Assembly (NCBI GenBank): GCA_905183005.1 | Contig: CAJJDO010000010.1 | Coordinates: forward strand, 111,865 to 175,864 | Length of the DNA: 64,000 bases | Origin: Paramecium pentaurelia | Lineage: Eukaryota; Ciliophora; Oligohymenophorea; Peniculida; Parameciidae | Reading direction: 5' to 3' | Shown: in pieces, positions 1-14,588 of the stretch | How positions within the stretch are numbered: position 1 is the stretch's first letter | How the letters are laid out: every line of letters begins with the position of its first letter | Translations under genes and position numbers: made by a program | Notes under the pieces: model-generated | Databases searched by the model: none | Told to the model about the DNA's origin: nothing | The model's input: the letters and a program-made list of their open reading frames with translations, nothing else

Positions 1-1296
1 TTATTATTAACAATTATAAAAAATTTAATTTCTAGTTTAAATATCAAGATAATTTAAAGGAGATTTTTATAAATTTCCATATAATAATTTAAATTATACA
101 TTATGGAACTATTTTACATTAAATTAAGCAGTGTATTCATGAATATCATAAGAATCGTAAAATTTTATAGAAATAAAAATTTATTCATCTACTAATTTTA
201 CTTACAAATTATGCCATAAAGTTATTTTATGTAATATTTCAAATTCTTGATTCAAAATAAAGGCATTATCAATATTAGTAAAATCTAAAGTAACAGATGG
301 AAATTTATAACTATATGTACTGATAATAATTTTATAATTATTAGAAGATATCTTATAAGATAACTAAAAGGGTGTTAAATTAGGATTAGATAATTGTTCA
401 TTTTCAAAATTTGGCATTATCTTCAAAAATTAATAAGTAAACTATTCATCATTTTAATGTATTTCTTTTATTTTATACCAACCATAAAATGTAAATGAAT
501 CGCAATTAATATTTTCAGATGTGAAAGTTATTGTATCCATCCAAGTTATATCTTGATCTAATAGTTAATATTAAGTATTTTATATGCAATAACATTCTGA
601 GTTACTTTAAAAATCATTTATTGCTTAATTGATATAATCTAAGTCTGGAGATGATGTGTAAGTAAGGTTTAAATCTTAAACATATAAAAGAATTGTCCCT
701 GGAAAATACGAATATCTTGATCCAATTATCGAATCAATAAATGAATTTTGTACTAAAAGGCTACTTCCAAAATTTACAAATATATTTTTTCCTTTAAATG
801 GATTAATATGCAATACTTCATGAAGCAATTATTGATCTTATGCTATTATTATTAATTCAAGTTTATTGATGAAAGGCCAATAAAGTAATTAGAATAAATA
901 CCAAAAATTTTCATACTTAAATGGGTCAATTTTTAGTTTATAATTAAATTGTAATCCATCAGAAGCAACAAAGGATAGAAATTTATGAATGGTCATACTT
1001 TAGGGGTAAAGGCAATCATAATATATTAGGTTTAAACTCTCAGAATTTGATTCAATAATATTTTGATAATGAAAACAATCGCTATCAAATAATCCAACAG
1101 GTCCTACTTAAGATATTATACTTAATGGATTGTATTTAGACCATATACCATATCCAATTAACTCATCGATTAAGTATACATCTTTGATTTCAATAAAGTA
1201 TTATTCAATTTAAAAAAGAGGATCCAGTTGCATTATAAATTAAGGATAGGTAATATCCAACAATAGTAGCAAATTCGAAATAAAAAGGTTGATCAT
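1..1296 (-). CDS. Large surface/membrane protein, N-terminal part (paralogue A, runs off window)
   Basis: Reading on the minus strand from ATG at 1296 gives about 430 codons with no TGA. The protein begins with a hydrophobic signal peptide (MINLFISNLLLLL). The reading frame leaves the window at position 1, so the C-terminal part is missing. It is a paralogue of the gene starting at 18229: positions 1-498 match 16931-17428 with only two differences seen, after which identity drops to roughly 80%. In that relative the next part is a Cys-rich furin-like region, so the same is expected beyond the window edge. It probably encodes a secreted or membrane-anchored cell-surface protein. The function is unknown; the family assignment is by internal homology only. 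Confidence 0.75.
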
Positions 1297-1499
1297 AACA
1301 AAAATATTAATTATTAAATGTTTATATAGTATATTGTTTTAATATAAATAGCATTAAATTGTTGATAATTATTTTATAACTTTTAATCATATTCTCTGAT
1401 TTTTAATCACAATAGTAAATTGCATTGATTCTAGGCTCTTGATATTTATTTTTCGTTATATTTCTCAAGTCATTTTATTATGGATTATTTTTGATCTAC

Positions 1500-2830
1500 A
1501 ACCTTTATCAATCCAAAAAATGCTTAAAATATTAAGAAAGTTATGAATTAAAAATAAATACTCATCAATTTTTATTAAAAATAGGTCTTATATACCTTGC
1601 CTATAATGTAGGTACATGATAAAAATTTAATTAAATTTGTAATCACTTTGGAATTAAGATAGTCATTTAATCTCTAAACTTATCTGAGATGGAAATAAAT
1701 TTAATTATTTGAGATTTGTATTTCTGAAATTTCTAGTTTTTTTTAATAAATATATTTATACGCTATTAAATCTATTATATTTGGATCATCTAAAATGTTT
1801 ACAAATAAATTCATATATCATGATTTCTTTTCTTTTTTATCAATCTTTCCAACCCTTGCCTTTCTGATTCTTAGACCTTTAATTTCTTTCAAAGCAAGGA
1901 TCATTTGTAATTCAGACTTTACTTCATTTTATTAAAACAAAATATGATTTTTTTTTAATTTCTAGTTTTACTTATCTGAAAAAATTTGAAATTACATTCA
2001 AAATTCGAATAATATAGAAATTAACTAATTATTTTTAATGGAATAGATTTTTTTATTTTAAGCCAATATTTATTTATTGGACTTAAACATGCATATTTGC
2101 ATTTTCTAGTAATAATCATGTCTTTATTGAATGTTTTAATTTAATTTTTTATTTGAAAAAATAAATTAAAGCGATCATTAAGCCACTCATCATAAGAATT
2201 ATTTTCTAAAAAAATTAAGTTACAATTCAAATGATGATGATTATAAAATTTGATGATTAATTTATATTATACAGTCTCATTTATGTGGAATTAATTTAAA
2301 ATGACCTCCTCCTGAAAAATGCTTAAACTAGTATCATTGAAATTTTCTGGCATTATTTACTAAGGTAGCATTGTCAAAATATTATCTAATTGAAGCTAAT
2401 TAGATAAAAATAGGTAAATTTATTGTAATTACAAGAGATATATCGTTAAGAAAAAAATTAACCTATGAATGATTCTTGAAAAGCTGCAGGACAAAAAATG
2501 GGGAGCAAATGTTCTTCATAAATTGAAACAAAAAAAAAATAATGAAGAATATTAACAATTTAGCTTGGCAAGATATATGATCTGAAGGATAATCAAAATT
2601 TATTGTAAACGCTTTGAATCAATTATATACCTTTATTAAAAGAAAGAAAAATCTGAAATTTTAAAGAAAATTTAGCATACTAGTATAGAAATTTCTGGAC
2701 TACAAGTAAATCAACTATGTATTTTATCGTTAAAAAGCTCAAAACATAGTTAAATATTATAATTAGAAGACTGATATAATTTAAAAACCATCTTTGTAAT
2801 GTTCTGATGAGTGTAATATATATATTGACA
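1500..2830 (-). pseudogene. Coding-like minus-strand region, broken
   Basis: Long stretches free of TGA exist on the minus strand but in different frames. One of about 125 codons between about 2330 and 1930 contains the run NHHHLNCNLIFLEN. Another, at about 1930-1500, has one in-frame TGA after KIDKKEKKS. I could not join them with convincing short introns. It may be the decayed end of another copy of the surface-protein family, or an unrecognised gene. TGA-free runs of this length also arise by chance in such AT-rich DNA. A second copy lies at 3413-4743 because of the join at 2858. Confidence 0.3.
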
Positions 2831-2858
2831 GCCAATTTGGTGATCAACTATTTATTAN

Positions 2859-3209
2859 AAATTGTAATCCATCAGAAGCAACAAAGGATAGAAATTTATG
2901 AATGGTCATACTTTAGGGGTAAAGGCAATCATAATATATTAGGTTTAAACTCTCAGAATTTGATTCAATAATATTTTGATAATGAAAACAATCGCTATCA
3001 AATAATCCAACAGGTCCTACTTAAGATATTATACTTAATGGATTGTATTTAGACCATATACCATATCCAATTAACTCATCGATTAAGTATACATCTTTGA
3101 TTTCAATAAAGTATTATTCAATTTAAAAAAGAGGATCCAGTTGCATTATAAATTAAGGATAGGTAATATCCAACAATAGTAGCAAATTCGAAATAAAAAG
3201 GTTGATCAT
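2859..3209 (-). CDS. Repeated N-terminal fragment of surface protein A
   Basis: This is the same sequence as 946-1296, including the start codon (here at 3209) and signal peptide, and it is cut by the N at 2858. It places the start of paralogue A about 1.9 kb downstream of the C-terminal end of the preceding family member (stop at 5130), on the same strand. The two large genes are therefore head to tail. It is probably not a separate gene but the overlapping end of the next contig. Confidence 0.7.
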
Positions 3210-4767
3210 AACAAAAATATTAATTATTAAATGTTTATATAGTATATTGTTTTAATATAAATAGCATTAAATTGTTGATAATTATTTTATAACTTTTAAT
3301 CATATTCTCTGATTTTTAATCACAATAGTAAATTGCATTGATTCTAGGCTCTTGATATTTATTTTTCGTTATATTTCTCAAGTCATTTTATTATGGATTA
3401 TTTTTGATCTACAACCTTTATCAATCCAAAAAATGCTTAAAATATTAAGAAAGTTATGAATTAAAAATAAATACTCATCAATTTTTATTAAAAATAGGTC
3501 TTATATACCTTGCCTATAATGTAGGTACATGATAAAAATTTAATTAAATTTGTAATCACTTTGGAATTAAGATAGTCATTTAATCTCTAAACTTATCTGA
3601 GATGGAAATAAATTTAATTATTTGAGATTTGTATTTCTGAAATTTCTAGTTTTTTTTAATAAATATATTTATACGCTATTAAATCTATTATATTTGGATC
3701 ATCTAAAATGTTTACAAATAAATTCATATATCATGATTTCTTTTCTTTTTTATCAATCTTTCCAACCCTTGCCTTTCTGATTCTTAGACCTTTAATTTCT
3801 TTCAAAGCAAGGATCATTTGTAATTCAGACTTTACTTCATTTTATTAAAACAAAATATGATTTTTTTTTAATTTCTAGTTTTACTTATCTGAAAAAATTT
3901 GAAATTACATTCAAAATTCGAATAATATAGAAATTAACTAATTATTTTTAATGGAATAGATTTTTTTATTTTAAGCCAATATTTATTTATTGGACTTAAA
4001 CATGCATATTTGCATTTTCTAGTAATAATCATGTCTTTATTGAATGTTTTAATTTAATTTTTTATTTGAAAAAATAAATTAAAGCGATCATTAAGCCACT
4101 CATCATAAGAATTATTTTCTAAAAAAATTAAGTTACAATTCAAATGATGATGATTATAAAATTTGATGATTAATTTATATTATACAGTCTCATTTATGTG
4201 GAATTAATTTAAAATGACCTCCTCCTGAAAAATGCTTAAACTAGTATCATTGAAATTTTCTGGCATTATTTACTAAGGTAGCATTGTCAAAATATTATCT
4301 AATTGAAGCTAATTAGATAAAAATAGGTAAATTTATTGTAATTACAAGAGATATATCGTTAAGAAAAAAATTAACCTATGAATGATTCTTGAAAAGCTGC
4401 AGGACAAAAAATGGGTAGCAAATGTTCTTCATAAATTGAAACAAAAAAAAAATAATGAAGAATATTAACAATTTAGCTTGGCAAGATATATGATCTGAAG
4501 GATAATCAAAATTTATTGTAAACGCTTTGAATCAATTATATACCTTTATTAAAAGAAAGAAAAATCTGAAATTTTAAAGAAAATTTAGCATACTAGTATA
4601 GAAATTTCTGGACTACAAGTAAATCAACTATGTATTTTATCGTTAAAAAGCTCAAAACATAGTTAAATATTATAATTAGAAGACTGATATAATTTAAAAA
4701 CCATCTTTGTAATGTTCTGATGAGTGTAATATATATATTGACAGCCAATTTGGTGATCAACTATTTA

Positions 4768-5129
4768 AAATCATAATTAAAATATCTACTTTTTCAAAAA
4801 AACAGTTTCCAATTATTCAATTTAGATGTGAAATAAATTAGAGAACTTTTAATTACTTTTGATTTTCAATTTATGTATTTAAAATAGTTAGCAAATTTAG
4901 TTTTAAAATGACATTTTTAATCCCTATAATTACTGTATTTTCAAGATCGTTTTAAGCAAAGAAAATAATTGATTAATAACACAGCTTTGTTATTCATAAT
5001 ATATGGAATGCAGGCTGTGGTAAAGTTACAATAATTTTGAGAACACTTTTAAATCTTTGAAATTTCTCTCACTTAATATTTTTATCTATTTCTTAACACA
5101 ACCTTCTTCTTTCTAAGGTTATACAAAGT
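4768..5129. other. Intergenic stretch, nothing recognised
   Basis: This is AT-rich sequence between the stop of the surface-protein gene at 5130 and the repeated block. No reading frame, RNA gene or repeat that I can support. Confidence 0.5.
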
Positions 5130-8100
5130 TCACTTCCAACCTCCATTAAAATATTTAAATGAAGTTAAAATAAGTAGAATGATAGAAAGAATTGGATTTC
5201 TATTTTATAATTTTAGAATTATCAAAATATTGAACTTTTAAAGCTTAAAGTAAAAATAGCATATCTTTTTCTTGATTTAACTTTATAAAAACAGGAATCT
5301 ATGAAATTTTTAACATTTAATGTTGCATATAAGATAATAATAAAGTTAAATATTATTATCTAATAATTTTTAAATTTTATATTAAAACATTTAAACTGAT
5401 ATGTGAAAAATATTAATATTCTCAAAATATTCATTTAACTCATTATTCAATTGTTAAAAGGAATTGATTTGTAGCTGAGTCATATTTTTTATATCTATTT
5501 AATGAGGGAAGATTTTAATTTACTATTGCTTAATAATTGCATCTAAATTATAAAATTTTATTTACTTTTATCGTTTTATTTATTCTTATGAGGCCATTTT
5601 TAAAATTTAATAATTGGATTTTAATCTAATCTCTTTTAGTTTCAATTATGTAATTACATTATTGATAGATTCTGCTTTCATACAATTTGGCTTTATATTT
5701 CTGATAATTTTATAAATCAAAGTAAACATTTATACCTTATATTTTTTAGCATATCCTTTAAATATATCAAAAATAAATAAAGAGCAGAGTTTAATAAATA
5801 GAATTAAAATAACAATTTACAAAATTTAAGCGGATGTATTTTCTCCTTCCTATTCATTTACATATTTGGCAGTTGCAATAAATATAGCAATAGAACAAAT
5901 TTAACCTGTTTAGAGATCCAGGTTATTTAAACTTGATATTATGTATGGTTACTGTTTTCCTGCCAATAATTAATAAACTAATAAACATAACCCCAATAAA
6001 GATGCTTTAAATAATATATTAGATTCAAAAAATGTTAAAACAAGAATGATACTTGTCTTTTTTAAAAATTTGATTTATTCCCAAAAGAAACTTTCTTGAT
6101 TGTATTCATTAAACAAATAACAAATATGCCTTCTAACTTTTATAATCGCTAGTTTGCCTTATTTGTTAAGGAGAAGAAAAAAAAAAAATAAAGGAATTAA
6201 TAATCCAAATATTGTTAATCCAGGTATAGCAAATACATACATCCATTAAAAATGATTTTAAGTGCCATAAATTAATGAAACATCTCCTTATACATATTAA
6301 ATATTTGATATTATTCTTTTTGACACAATTGAACAAAATCTAATTATAAAATATTTTATACTATTTGATTAAACTAGAGTAATTAGAAACATAGAGGTAT
6401 AATAATGTATTTGAAATAATGCTTCTTTAGAATCTACCTTTTGTCAAAAGTGTATATAAGTTGTATCCAAGCTAAATTATTATAAATTAAATAAGAATTA
6501 ATATAAAAGTAGCAATTATCCTGAGATAGATAAGTTCATTTTCAAAAGTATTCGATATAAAACAATCAAGATTAAATGCCATAAATTATGAAGCATTACT
6601 AGTTGATTCAATCAAGGAAAGAGATATCGAAAAATTAATATTAAATGTAAAAATGACTGAGAATATCCATAAATAATTGATAACCATCTTAATGAAAATA
6701 CTTTCCATATCTAAATTTTAAATTTATAATAGTACCTTAGCCCAATTTAAATAAAATTTTGGCAATATTTGGCTTAAAATTAAGTTTACATGAAAAAAAT
6801 AATTAATTTGATTTTTCAATACTTCTTAATGTTATCAATATAGTAATAATAGCCCTTGAATAATATATATTTATACCAAAGGGAAGTCAAAATGAAGGGT
6901 GTAATTGTATTAATTGAGCAACCAAAACATTCAGCATCTGATTAATTTTTAAAAAATTATCCTTCACCTCTTATATTATGAGTATCACATTCTTCACACA
7001 ATCCTCCAATACGTCCTATACTACAAAGTTCATTTCCAACCATCCAACCCCCTTTACAAAATTTTACATTCTTGAAACAAAACTCTGTATAATCTGAATA
7101 TAAATTGGGTCTCCAAAAACCTTCAAATAATTAAATAGAATTTGAAGTAATATTTGCAAACTTAATTTTATCAAATATGGAACACTTTGTAGCATTATAA
7201 GTTACTGAATAAAATCCATATATTGATTCACAAATTTAACATCCTTCATCAGCATAGAATTCTCCTAATTAACATTTATAAGTTCTTGCTTTGATTAAAT
7301 AATATAAATATTCTGTTGATTCTAATGATGAGCAACTTATTAATATCTATATATATTCATTTTTTTCTTGAAAGGGATTAAAATGAAACGAAATAGATCC
7401 TAAATCAAAAGTGTAAGAATTATAATCTGCTTGAAGAGTTGCAATTATTTAAGATTCATCTAATTAGAAGTCCTAATTAAATTCTAAATTAATTTATGAG
7501 ACTTGGCAAAATAATAATTGTGAATTAGTCAATAATTCATTTCTACTATTTCTTAATGATATTTGAAATTCATCGAAAATATTCAAACTTACTTGTTGTG
7601 ATGGAATGAAAATTTTATAATCTTTGATTACTTATTCACTTGGAATCATCAAATATGAACTAGTTTTACAAACCCCTTATTCTATTATTTTATAAGGTTT
7701 TAGCAACAGACTTCTTAATGTAATATTACTAATTTAAATTTCCTCTGATTACATTTCTTAAGAATTTATAATCAAACTTAAATGGGCTGGAAATTCAAAG
7801 AAGTTTCTTGATTCTGTGTTAGCATTGTTGAATTAAATGAGGGATTAAATAAAATTCTCTTAATTGATGTGAGATTAACCTTAAAAATAAATTCCTCCTC
7901 CTTTGTCTGCAAAATTATTTATAATTATTGATTCTTTTATCAAAAAAGGTATGTTATTTATTTCTAAAAATAAACCGCCTCCTAACGCGCCTATGTTTTA
8001 TATGATTTTACATTTAGCAATACTTATGGCTATGCCACTTGAATATATAGCTATACCATTAGTGCCGTTATTAAGAAAGAAGTTAGAATTAGATATTGAT

Positions 8101-8212
8101 ATAGTTTAGTTTTATGAATAATTTGTTACAATATTTATGCATCCATTAATTTAAACCATATTTTAATTACATATTAGATCTCTAATTATTATTTAACTTT
8201 AATTTTCCATTT
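5130..8212 (-). CDS. Large surface/membrane protein, C-terminal part
   Basis: The frame enters at the N at 8213 and runs to TGA at 5130-5132. In protein order it shows beta-helix repeats with turns IGALGGGLF and KGGGIYF (about 8000-7890), then a Cys-rich block at about 7080-6900 (CKGGWMVGNELCSIG, GGLCEECDTHN). Several hydrophobic helices follow between about 6700 and 6150, including YVFAIPGLTIFGLLIPLFFF, then SFFWE and more helices, and finally a Gln/Lys-rich cytoplasmic tail. This order is typical of giant ciliate surface proteins with pectin-lyase-like repeats. The ligand is unknown. The last 200 codons are less certain and the true stop may be earlier. This piece may continue the gene that starts at 18229 or belong to a close paralogue: it matches 8214-8633 almost exactly but diverges beyond. 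Confidence 0.75.
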
Positions 8213-9527
8213 NGGTGTAATTGTATTAATTGAGCAACCAAAACATTCAGCATCTGATTAATTTTTAAAAAATTATCCTTCACCTCTTATATTATGAGTA
8301 TCACATTCTTCACACAATCCTCCAATACGTCCTATACTACAAAGTTCATTTCCAACCATCCAACCCCCTTTACAAAATTTTACATTCTTGAAACAAAACT
8401 CTGTATAATCTGAATATAAATTGGGTCTCCAAAAACCTTCAAATAATTAAATAGAATTTGAAGTAATATTTGCAAACTTAATTTTATCAAATATGGAACA
8501 CTTTGTAGCATTATAAGTTACTGAATAAAATCCAAATATTGATTCACAAATTTAACATCCTTCATCAGCATAGAATTCTCCTAATTAACATTTATAAGTT
8601 CTTGCTTTGATTAAATAATATAAATATTCTGTTCTATCTTATTCTGTGCAACTTATTAATATCTATATATATTCATTTTCGTCTTGATAGGGATTAAAAT
8701 GAAATTAAATAGATCCTAAATCATAAGTATATGAATTTTCTTGTAAATAAAGAGTTGCAATGAATTAAGACTCATTTAATTGTAAGTCTTAATTAAATTC
8801 TAAATTAAGTTGTGAGGCTTGGCATAATATTTGATATGTCATTAACACTTATTCATTTCTACTATTTTTTACTTCGATTTGAAGATCATTGAAAATATTA
8901 AAACTTATTTATTATGAAGGAATGAATATTTCATAATCTTTAATTACTTGCTAACTTGGAATCATCAAATATTAACTTATTTTACTAACTCCTTGCTCTA
9001 TTGTGTTATAAGGTTTTACCAATAGACTTCTTAATGTAATATTATTAATTTTAATTTCTTCTGATTACATTTCCATAGAATTGATTAATAAGCTCAAATG
9101 GGTTGGAAATTCAACTAATTACTACTCTTAATCTATATTATTGTATTAAAAGAAGGATTAAATAAAATTCTCTTCATTGATGTTTAATTTACCCTATAAG
9201 TAAATTCCTGCTCCAAAGTTTGCAAAATTATTTGTAATTATTGATTCTTTTATCAAAAAAGTTCTTTAATTCATTTTAAACAATAAACCACCACCTATAT
9301 TACCAACGTTTTACATAATTTTACACTTGTTAATCATTATGGATATGTTACCTGAATAAATAGCTACACCCTCAGAACCATAATTATAAAAGAAGTTAGA
9401 ATTCCATATTTATATATATTAATCCTTTTCATCATTTGCTTGAATATTTATGCATCCATATGATTAAATAGTATTTAAATTACACATTAGATCTCTTATT
9501 ATAATAGTACTATAATTTTCCATTTTC
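6898..9527. repeat. Diverged direct repeat around N at 8213
   Basis: 6898-8212 is homologous throughout to 8214-9527. The first 420 bp (6898-7317) are almost identical, with one difference seen. The remainder is clearly diverged, with substitutions and small length changes. Unlike the other joins, this one therefore juxtaposes two paralogues, or a conversion-homogenised pair, rather than a simple overlap. Confidence 0.8.
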
Positions 9528-12500
9528 AAAGAAAATAGTCCATTTATACACGAGTAACAATAATTTTCTTGAAATATGATACTTTAAAGATATAAAACAG
9601 TATGGTTTGAATTAGTTTGAATTTCTATTATTGAGCTCAATTGCCAAATTTACATAAGATTAATGATATCGTAAAAATAATAAATCTAAGGATTCTATTA
9701 AATATTTTCAACTTAACCGCATCCTGAAATCATATAATTCATTTTAGGATTGTAGAAGATTGAATCATAATAAACTTCATAAACTGAAAAATGTTAAATA
9801 TATACGAATTCAAAATAAATAGTTTACTTTATAGGTAATTCTAGTTTTATTTCTAATAGACTGAATTCATAGAATGTTTGAATTTCAATTGCCTAAAAAT
9901 AAGAGATAAATAATTGTTAAACATTAATCAATTTAATTAAAGGGAAGGCATAAAGGCCTTAAATTAGAATATTTTAGATGACAACTTTACAATTTGATAA
10001 TTATATCAAAGCATTAGATGTTCCAGTTATATCTTAAATTTCAGATTAACTTATCATTCCAGTCTTATCAAAATACTTAATCCAAATATCTTCATATTAT
10101 GATATTTTGATATTTCTAATAATTACTTTATTTATATTTATATCATATGATGAAAATAATAAATTGATAATTGGATTCTATAATGATATTGTATTAATAA
10201 TTTAAATATCTTCAATTCTTACTTAATTCCTTTATTATGAAGGAATTATTGTAAAAATTGAAGGAGCCATTCGATTGAATATATTTTAAAATACTGCATT
10301 ATAGATTTATAAATTAAGTAAACTATTAGAAGAATAAATAGTAATACAACCTGTACTATCAACTATTTAAGATAAATCATATTCTAATGATTTTATTGTT
10401 AAATTTATGAATGAAATATTTCCATCTCCTTAAGTCTTTATTTCAAATACAGAACTTTTATATCCTATTATATCTTCAAATGAGCAATTAAAACAGGAAA
10501 AACTTGATGCTGATATTAAACCACCTCCACCTTTACTTTTGATTTTAAAAGTTTATTAAATGATTAAATTGATTTAATCCTAATCAAATTCATCTATATC
10601 AATGGAAAAATCATAATAAGACATCCATAATTCAAAAGGTATTACATTATGTTTTGAAATACTATAATTTGTTAATTGTATTCTTTCAGATTTCAAAGAT
10701 ATAAATGAATTTGAAGAATTAGTTAGTGCATTAGACTAACAAATAAAATTATTAATTTCAATTAATCCTGCAATAGATATTATCTAAATTAAACTTGTTG
10801 AAGATTCAGATGGATCCAAAATATACAGATGTAAGAAATTTCTTAAAAATACAACATTTTCCAATTTTATGTGAGATAAATTTTCAGAATATATAGTAAT
10901 AAGAGATGAAATACTGGATTATAACTATTGCAACAACAAGTTTCCTATAAACTGCAAATCTATTAATTACAGAATATTGTTTTAATTTGTTAAACTATTT
11001 CTGTTTGAGGATATCTCAATTAATGAATTATCGGTACTGAATTATTAAATTACTATAAGTTTTTAAATGATAATAATATTGAATCCATTAATTAAAAAGA
11101 GTTAATTTTGAATATAAGTGTATTCTGAACAATTTAAACTAAAACTTACTTTATAATCGATTTCAAGATTTTCGTAAACTATATTTGATGCATAAAATTT
11201 TTAGATTTCAAAAAGATAGAATATACGTAAGTTATTTGAATTAATAATCTAAATGTTCTCAATATCAAGTTGGAAGCAATGAATATTAAATAAGTTGATT
11301 TATTGTTATTAATTAATTCCTCTTTAATTTTATGAAATTGTAAAGGATCTTAATTAAACATATATATTCTTATTTGATAATGTTGATTCTATATTTAATA
11401 AATTAGAGTTTGTAAGATCATTTTCATAAACTAAATAATTTTCAATTAAACAAACAAGTTTATTTTGAACATCAATCTAAATAGCAGCCATAAAATAAGA
11501 ATTAATAAAAGTATTTTAATTTATTTCAGTCTTTAGCAAAGTTGTATTTGAATTAAATTTTATAATAGTTGACATTTCAATCAAATTTTATTAAAAATTA
11601 AAGTTAATTATCCAAATTTGGAAATTATAAGTGCTATTCAAAAAATATGATTAATAAAGGTTATTATATGTGAAATTTATTGTATTGATTTCAAATTCAC
11701 CAATATAAATTAAATTATTTAAAAATGTAATGAATGACGAATTTACAAATTAACATGAATCAATCACTAATTAATCAATTTAAATCTTAATTTTATTGTT
11801 AAAAATTTATAAGAATTAAGTATTTGTAAAGTTGCATTATTTCAAAGTCATTTTCTCAATTTTGATTATTCCTTATTACTATTTTTACTAAAAATTGAAT
11901 AATGAAGAATTTTTCAGATTTGTATCAATTATTAATATATTTTTCAAAGTTATATCTCCAAATATATCTGAATCTAAAATAGGATTAACATTTGAAATTG
12001 AACTCTATTATATTACAATGTTATTTAATAATAAATTTACTTATTAATTTTTATTTTCAAATTAAAAATGATCTTAATTTTTAAATTAGAAATGTGCATC
12101 ATTAATTTCTATAAAATCAAAACCTGATACAATAAAAGTTTTAAAATTATTTTCATAAAGATTCAATCTGAGTTTCAGAAATCTTAAACTAAAAATTTCT
12201 GATTTCAATTAAGATGTTTACATAAAATCTTTATAAGACTCATCATCTTTCTTTTGATCAATTTTAATAGATAAAATATTGAGCCCAATTTAGTTACTAT
12301 ACTATATATTAACTTTTGAATCAATATCAATATAATTATCTTAGCTAGATAGTTCTAAATTAAATTCTTAAATGCAATTTATAGTATAACAATATTTAGC
12401 AATAAAAAAGTATGGATCGATAATCACATTTGGATATGAAACTTTTCGGATACATTTATTTGTATATTTTCTGTTTATTCCATTCATCTTAAAGTTTGGA

Positions 12501-12928
12501 TTTAGTTTCTAAAAATAATTAACTTATCTTACATAAATTTCTGTTTCGGATCTTCTTTCACAAACATCACACAATTCAGGACATTCTATACATTAGCCAT
12601 CTATTTCACTACGAATTGGTTATTAGTAGTAATTTTATGGACATTAAATACAATTAAAAATGTCAGAATTTATAGATAAATCGCATTTCAAACAATCAGA
12701 AGTACAATACTTTATACAATCTTATTAATCATTTTATTTGTATCCTTCTTTACATTCAACTTAAAATTATATAACATTCTAATCATTATACGGCCTTTAA
12801 TAAAAATATTAGTTTGGTAAAAATGTCATCATAAAACTTTATACTCTTTAAACCCAACCATCAACTATTTCTTTATCTCCCTCTATCACTATTTTTGCAT
12901 CTTCAAATTAATTTGGATAACAACTTCC
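8214..12928 (-). CDS. Large surface/membrane protein, central part (beta-helix and Cys-rich)
   Basis: This is the central piece of the giant minus-strand gene, bounded by Ns. Protein order runs from high to low coordinate. First comes a furin-like Cys-rich part (about 12928-12500, for example IDGQCIECPELCDVCERR). A long region of Asn/Ile/Phe-rich repeats follows (about 12450-9200) with GGGL-type turns, as in polymorphic outer-membrane-protein or pectin-lyase-like right-handed beta-helices, and then the start of the membrane-proximal Cys block. It continues the reading from 12930-15134 upstream and into 5130-8212 downstream. No TGA was noticed in the parts I read, but not every codon was checked. 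Once overlaps are collapsed, the whole gene would be about 8.9 kb, near 2,900 residues. Confidence 0.7.
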
Positions 12929-14588
12929 NGTTGGAAGCAATGAATATTAAATAAGTTGATTTATTGTTATTAATTAATTCCTCTTTAATTTTATGAAATT
13001 GTAAAGGATCTTAATTAAACATATATATTCTTATTTGATAATGTTGATTCTATATTTAATAAATTAGAGTTTGTAAGATCATTTTCATAAACTAAATAAT
13101 TTTCAATTAAACAAACAAGTTTATTTTGAACATCAATCTAAATAGCAGCCATAAAATAAGAATTAATAAAAGTATTTTAATTTATTTCAGTCTTTAGCAA
13201 AGTTGTATTTGAATTAAATTTTATAATAGTTGACATTTCAATCAAATTTTATTAAAAATTAAAGTTAATTATCCAAATTTGGAAATTATAAGTGCTATTC
13301 AAAAAATATGATTAATAAAGGTTATTATATGTGAAATTTATTGTATTGATTTCAAATTCACCAATATAAATTAAATTATTTAAAAATGTAATGAATGACG
13401 AATTTACAAATTAACATGAATCAATCACTAATTAATCAATTTAAATCTTAATTTTATTGTTAAAAATTTATAAGAATTAAGTATTTGTAAAGTTGCATTA
13501 TTTCAAAGTCATTTTCTCAATTTTGATTATTCCTTATTACTATTTTTACTAAAAATTGAATAATGAAGAATTTTTCAGATTTGTATCAATTATTAATATA
13601 TTTTTCAAAGTTATATCTCCAAATATATCTGAATCTAAAATAGGATTAACATTTGAAATTGAACTCTATTATATTACAATGTTATTTAATAATAAATTTA
13701 CTTATTAATTTTTATTTTCAAATTAAAAATGATCTTAATTTTTAAATTAGAAATGTGCATCATTAATTTCTATAAAATCAAAACCTGATACAATAAAAGT
13801 TTTCAAATTATTTTCATAAAGATTCAATCTGAGTTTCAGAAATCTTAAACTAAAAATTTCTGATTTCAATTAAGATGTTTACATAAAATCTTTATAAGAC
13901 TCATCATCTTTCTTTTGATCAATTTTAATAGATAAAATATTGAGCCCAATTTAGTTACTATACTATATATTAACTTTTGAATCAATATCAATATAATTAT
14001 CTTAGCTAGATAGTTCTAAATTAAATTCTTAAATGCAATTTATAGTATAACAATATTTAGCAATAAAAAAGTATGGATCGATAATCACATTTGGATATGA
14101 AACTTTTCGGATACATTTATTTGTATATTTTCTGTTTATTCCATTCATCTTAAAGTTTGGATTTAGTTTCTAAAAATAATTAACTTATCTTACATAAATT
14201 TCTGTTTCGGATCTTCTTTCACAAACATCACACAATTCAGGACATTCTATACATTAGCCATCTATTTCACTACGAATTGGTTATTAGTAGTAATTTTATG
14301 GACATTAAATACAATTAAAAATGTCAGAATTTATAGATAAATCGCATTTCAAACAATCAGAAGTACAATACTTTATACAATCTTATTAATCATTTTATTT
14401 GTATCCTTCTTTACATTCAACTTAAAATTATATAACATTCTAATCATTATACGGCCTTTAATAAAAATATTAGTTTGGTAAAAATGTCATCATAAAACTT
14501 TATACTCTTTAAACCCAACCATCAACTATTTCTTTATCTCCCTCTATCACTATTTTTGCATCTTCAAATTAATTTGGATAACAACTTC
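11270..14588. repeat. Direct repeat around N at 12929 (11270-12928 = 12930-14588)
   Basis: The sequence after the N at 12929 restarts at 11270. The 1.66-kb copies are almost identical; one difference was noticed (12143 a versus c in the second copy). This is best explained as unmerged contig overlap. Confidence 0.9.

Larger units (their letters stand above)
946..4767. repeat. Direct repeat around N at 2858 (946-2854 = 2859-4767)
   Basis: The base after the single N at 2858 restarts sequence already seen at 946. The two 1.9-kb copies are almost identical; one difference was noticed (2502 g versus t in the second copy). This looks like two overlapping contig ends that were not merged rather than a biological duplication. 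Confidence 0.9.
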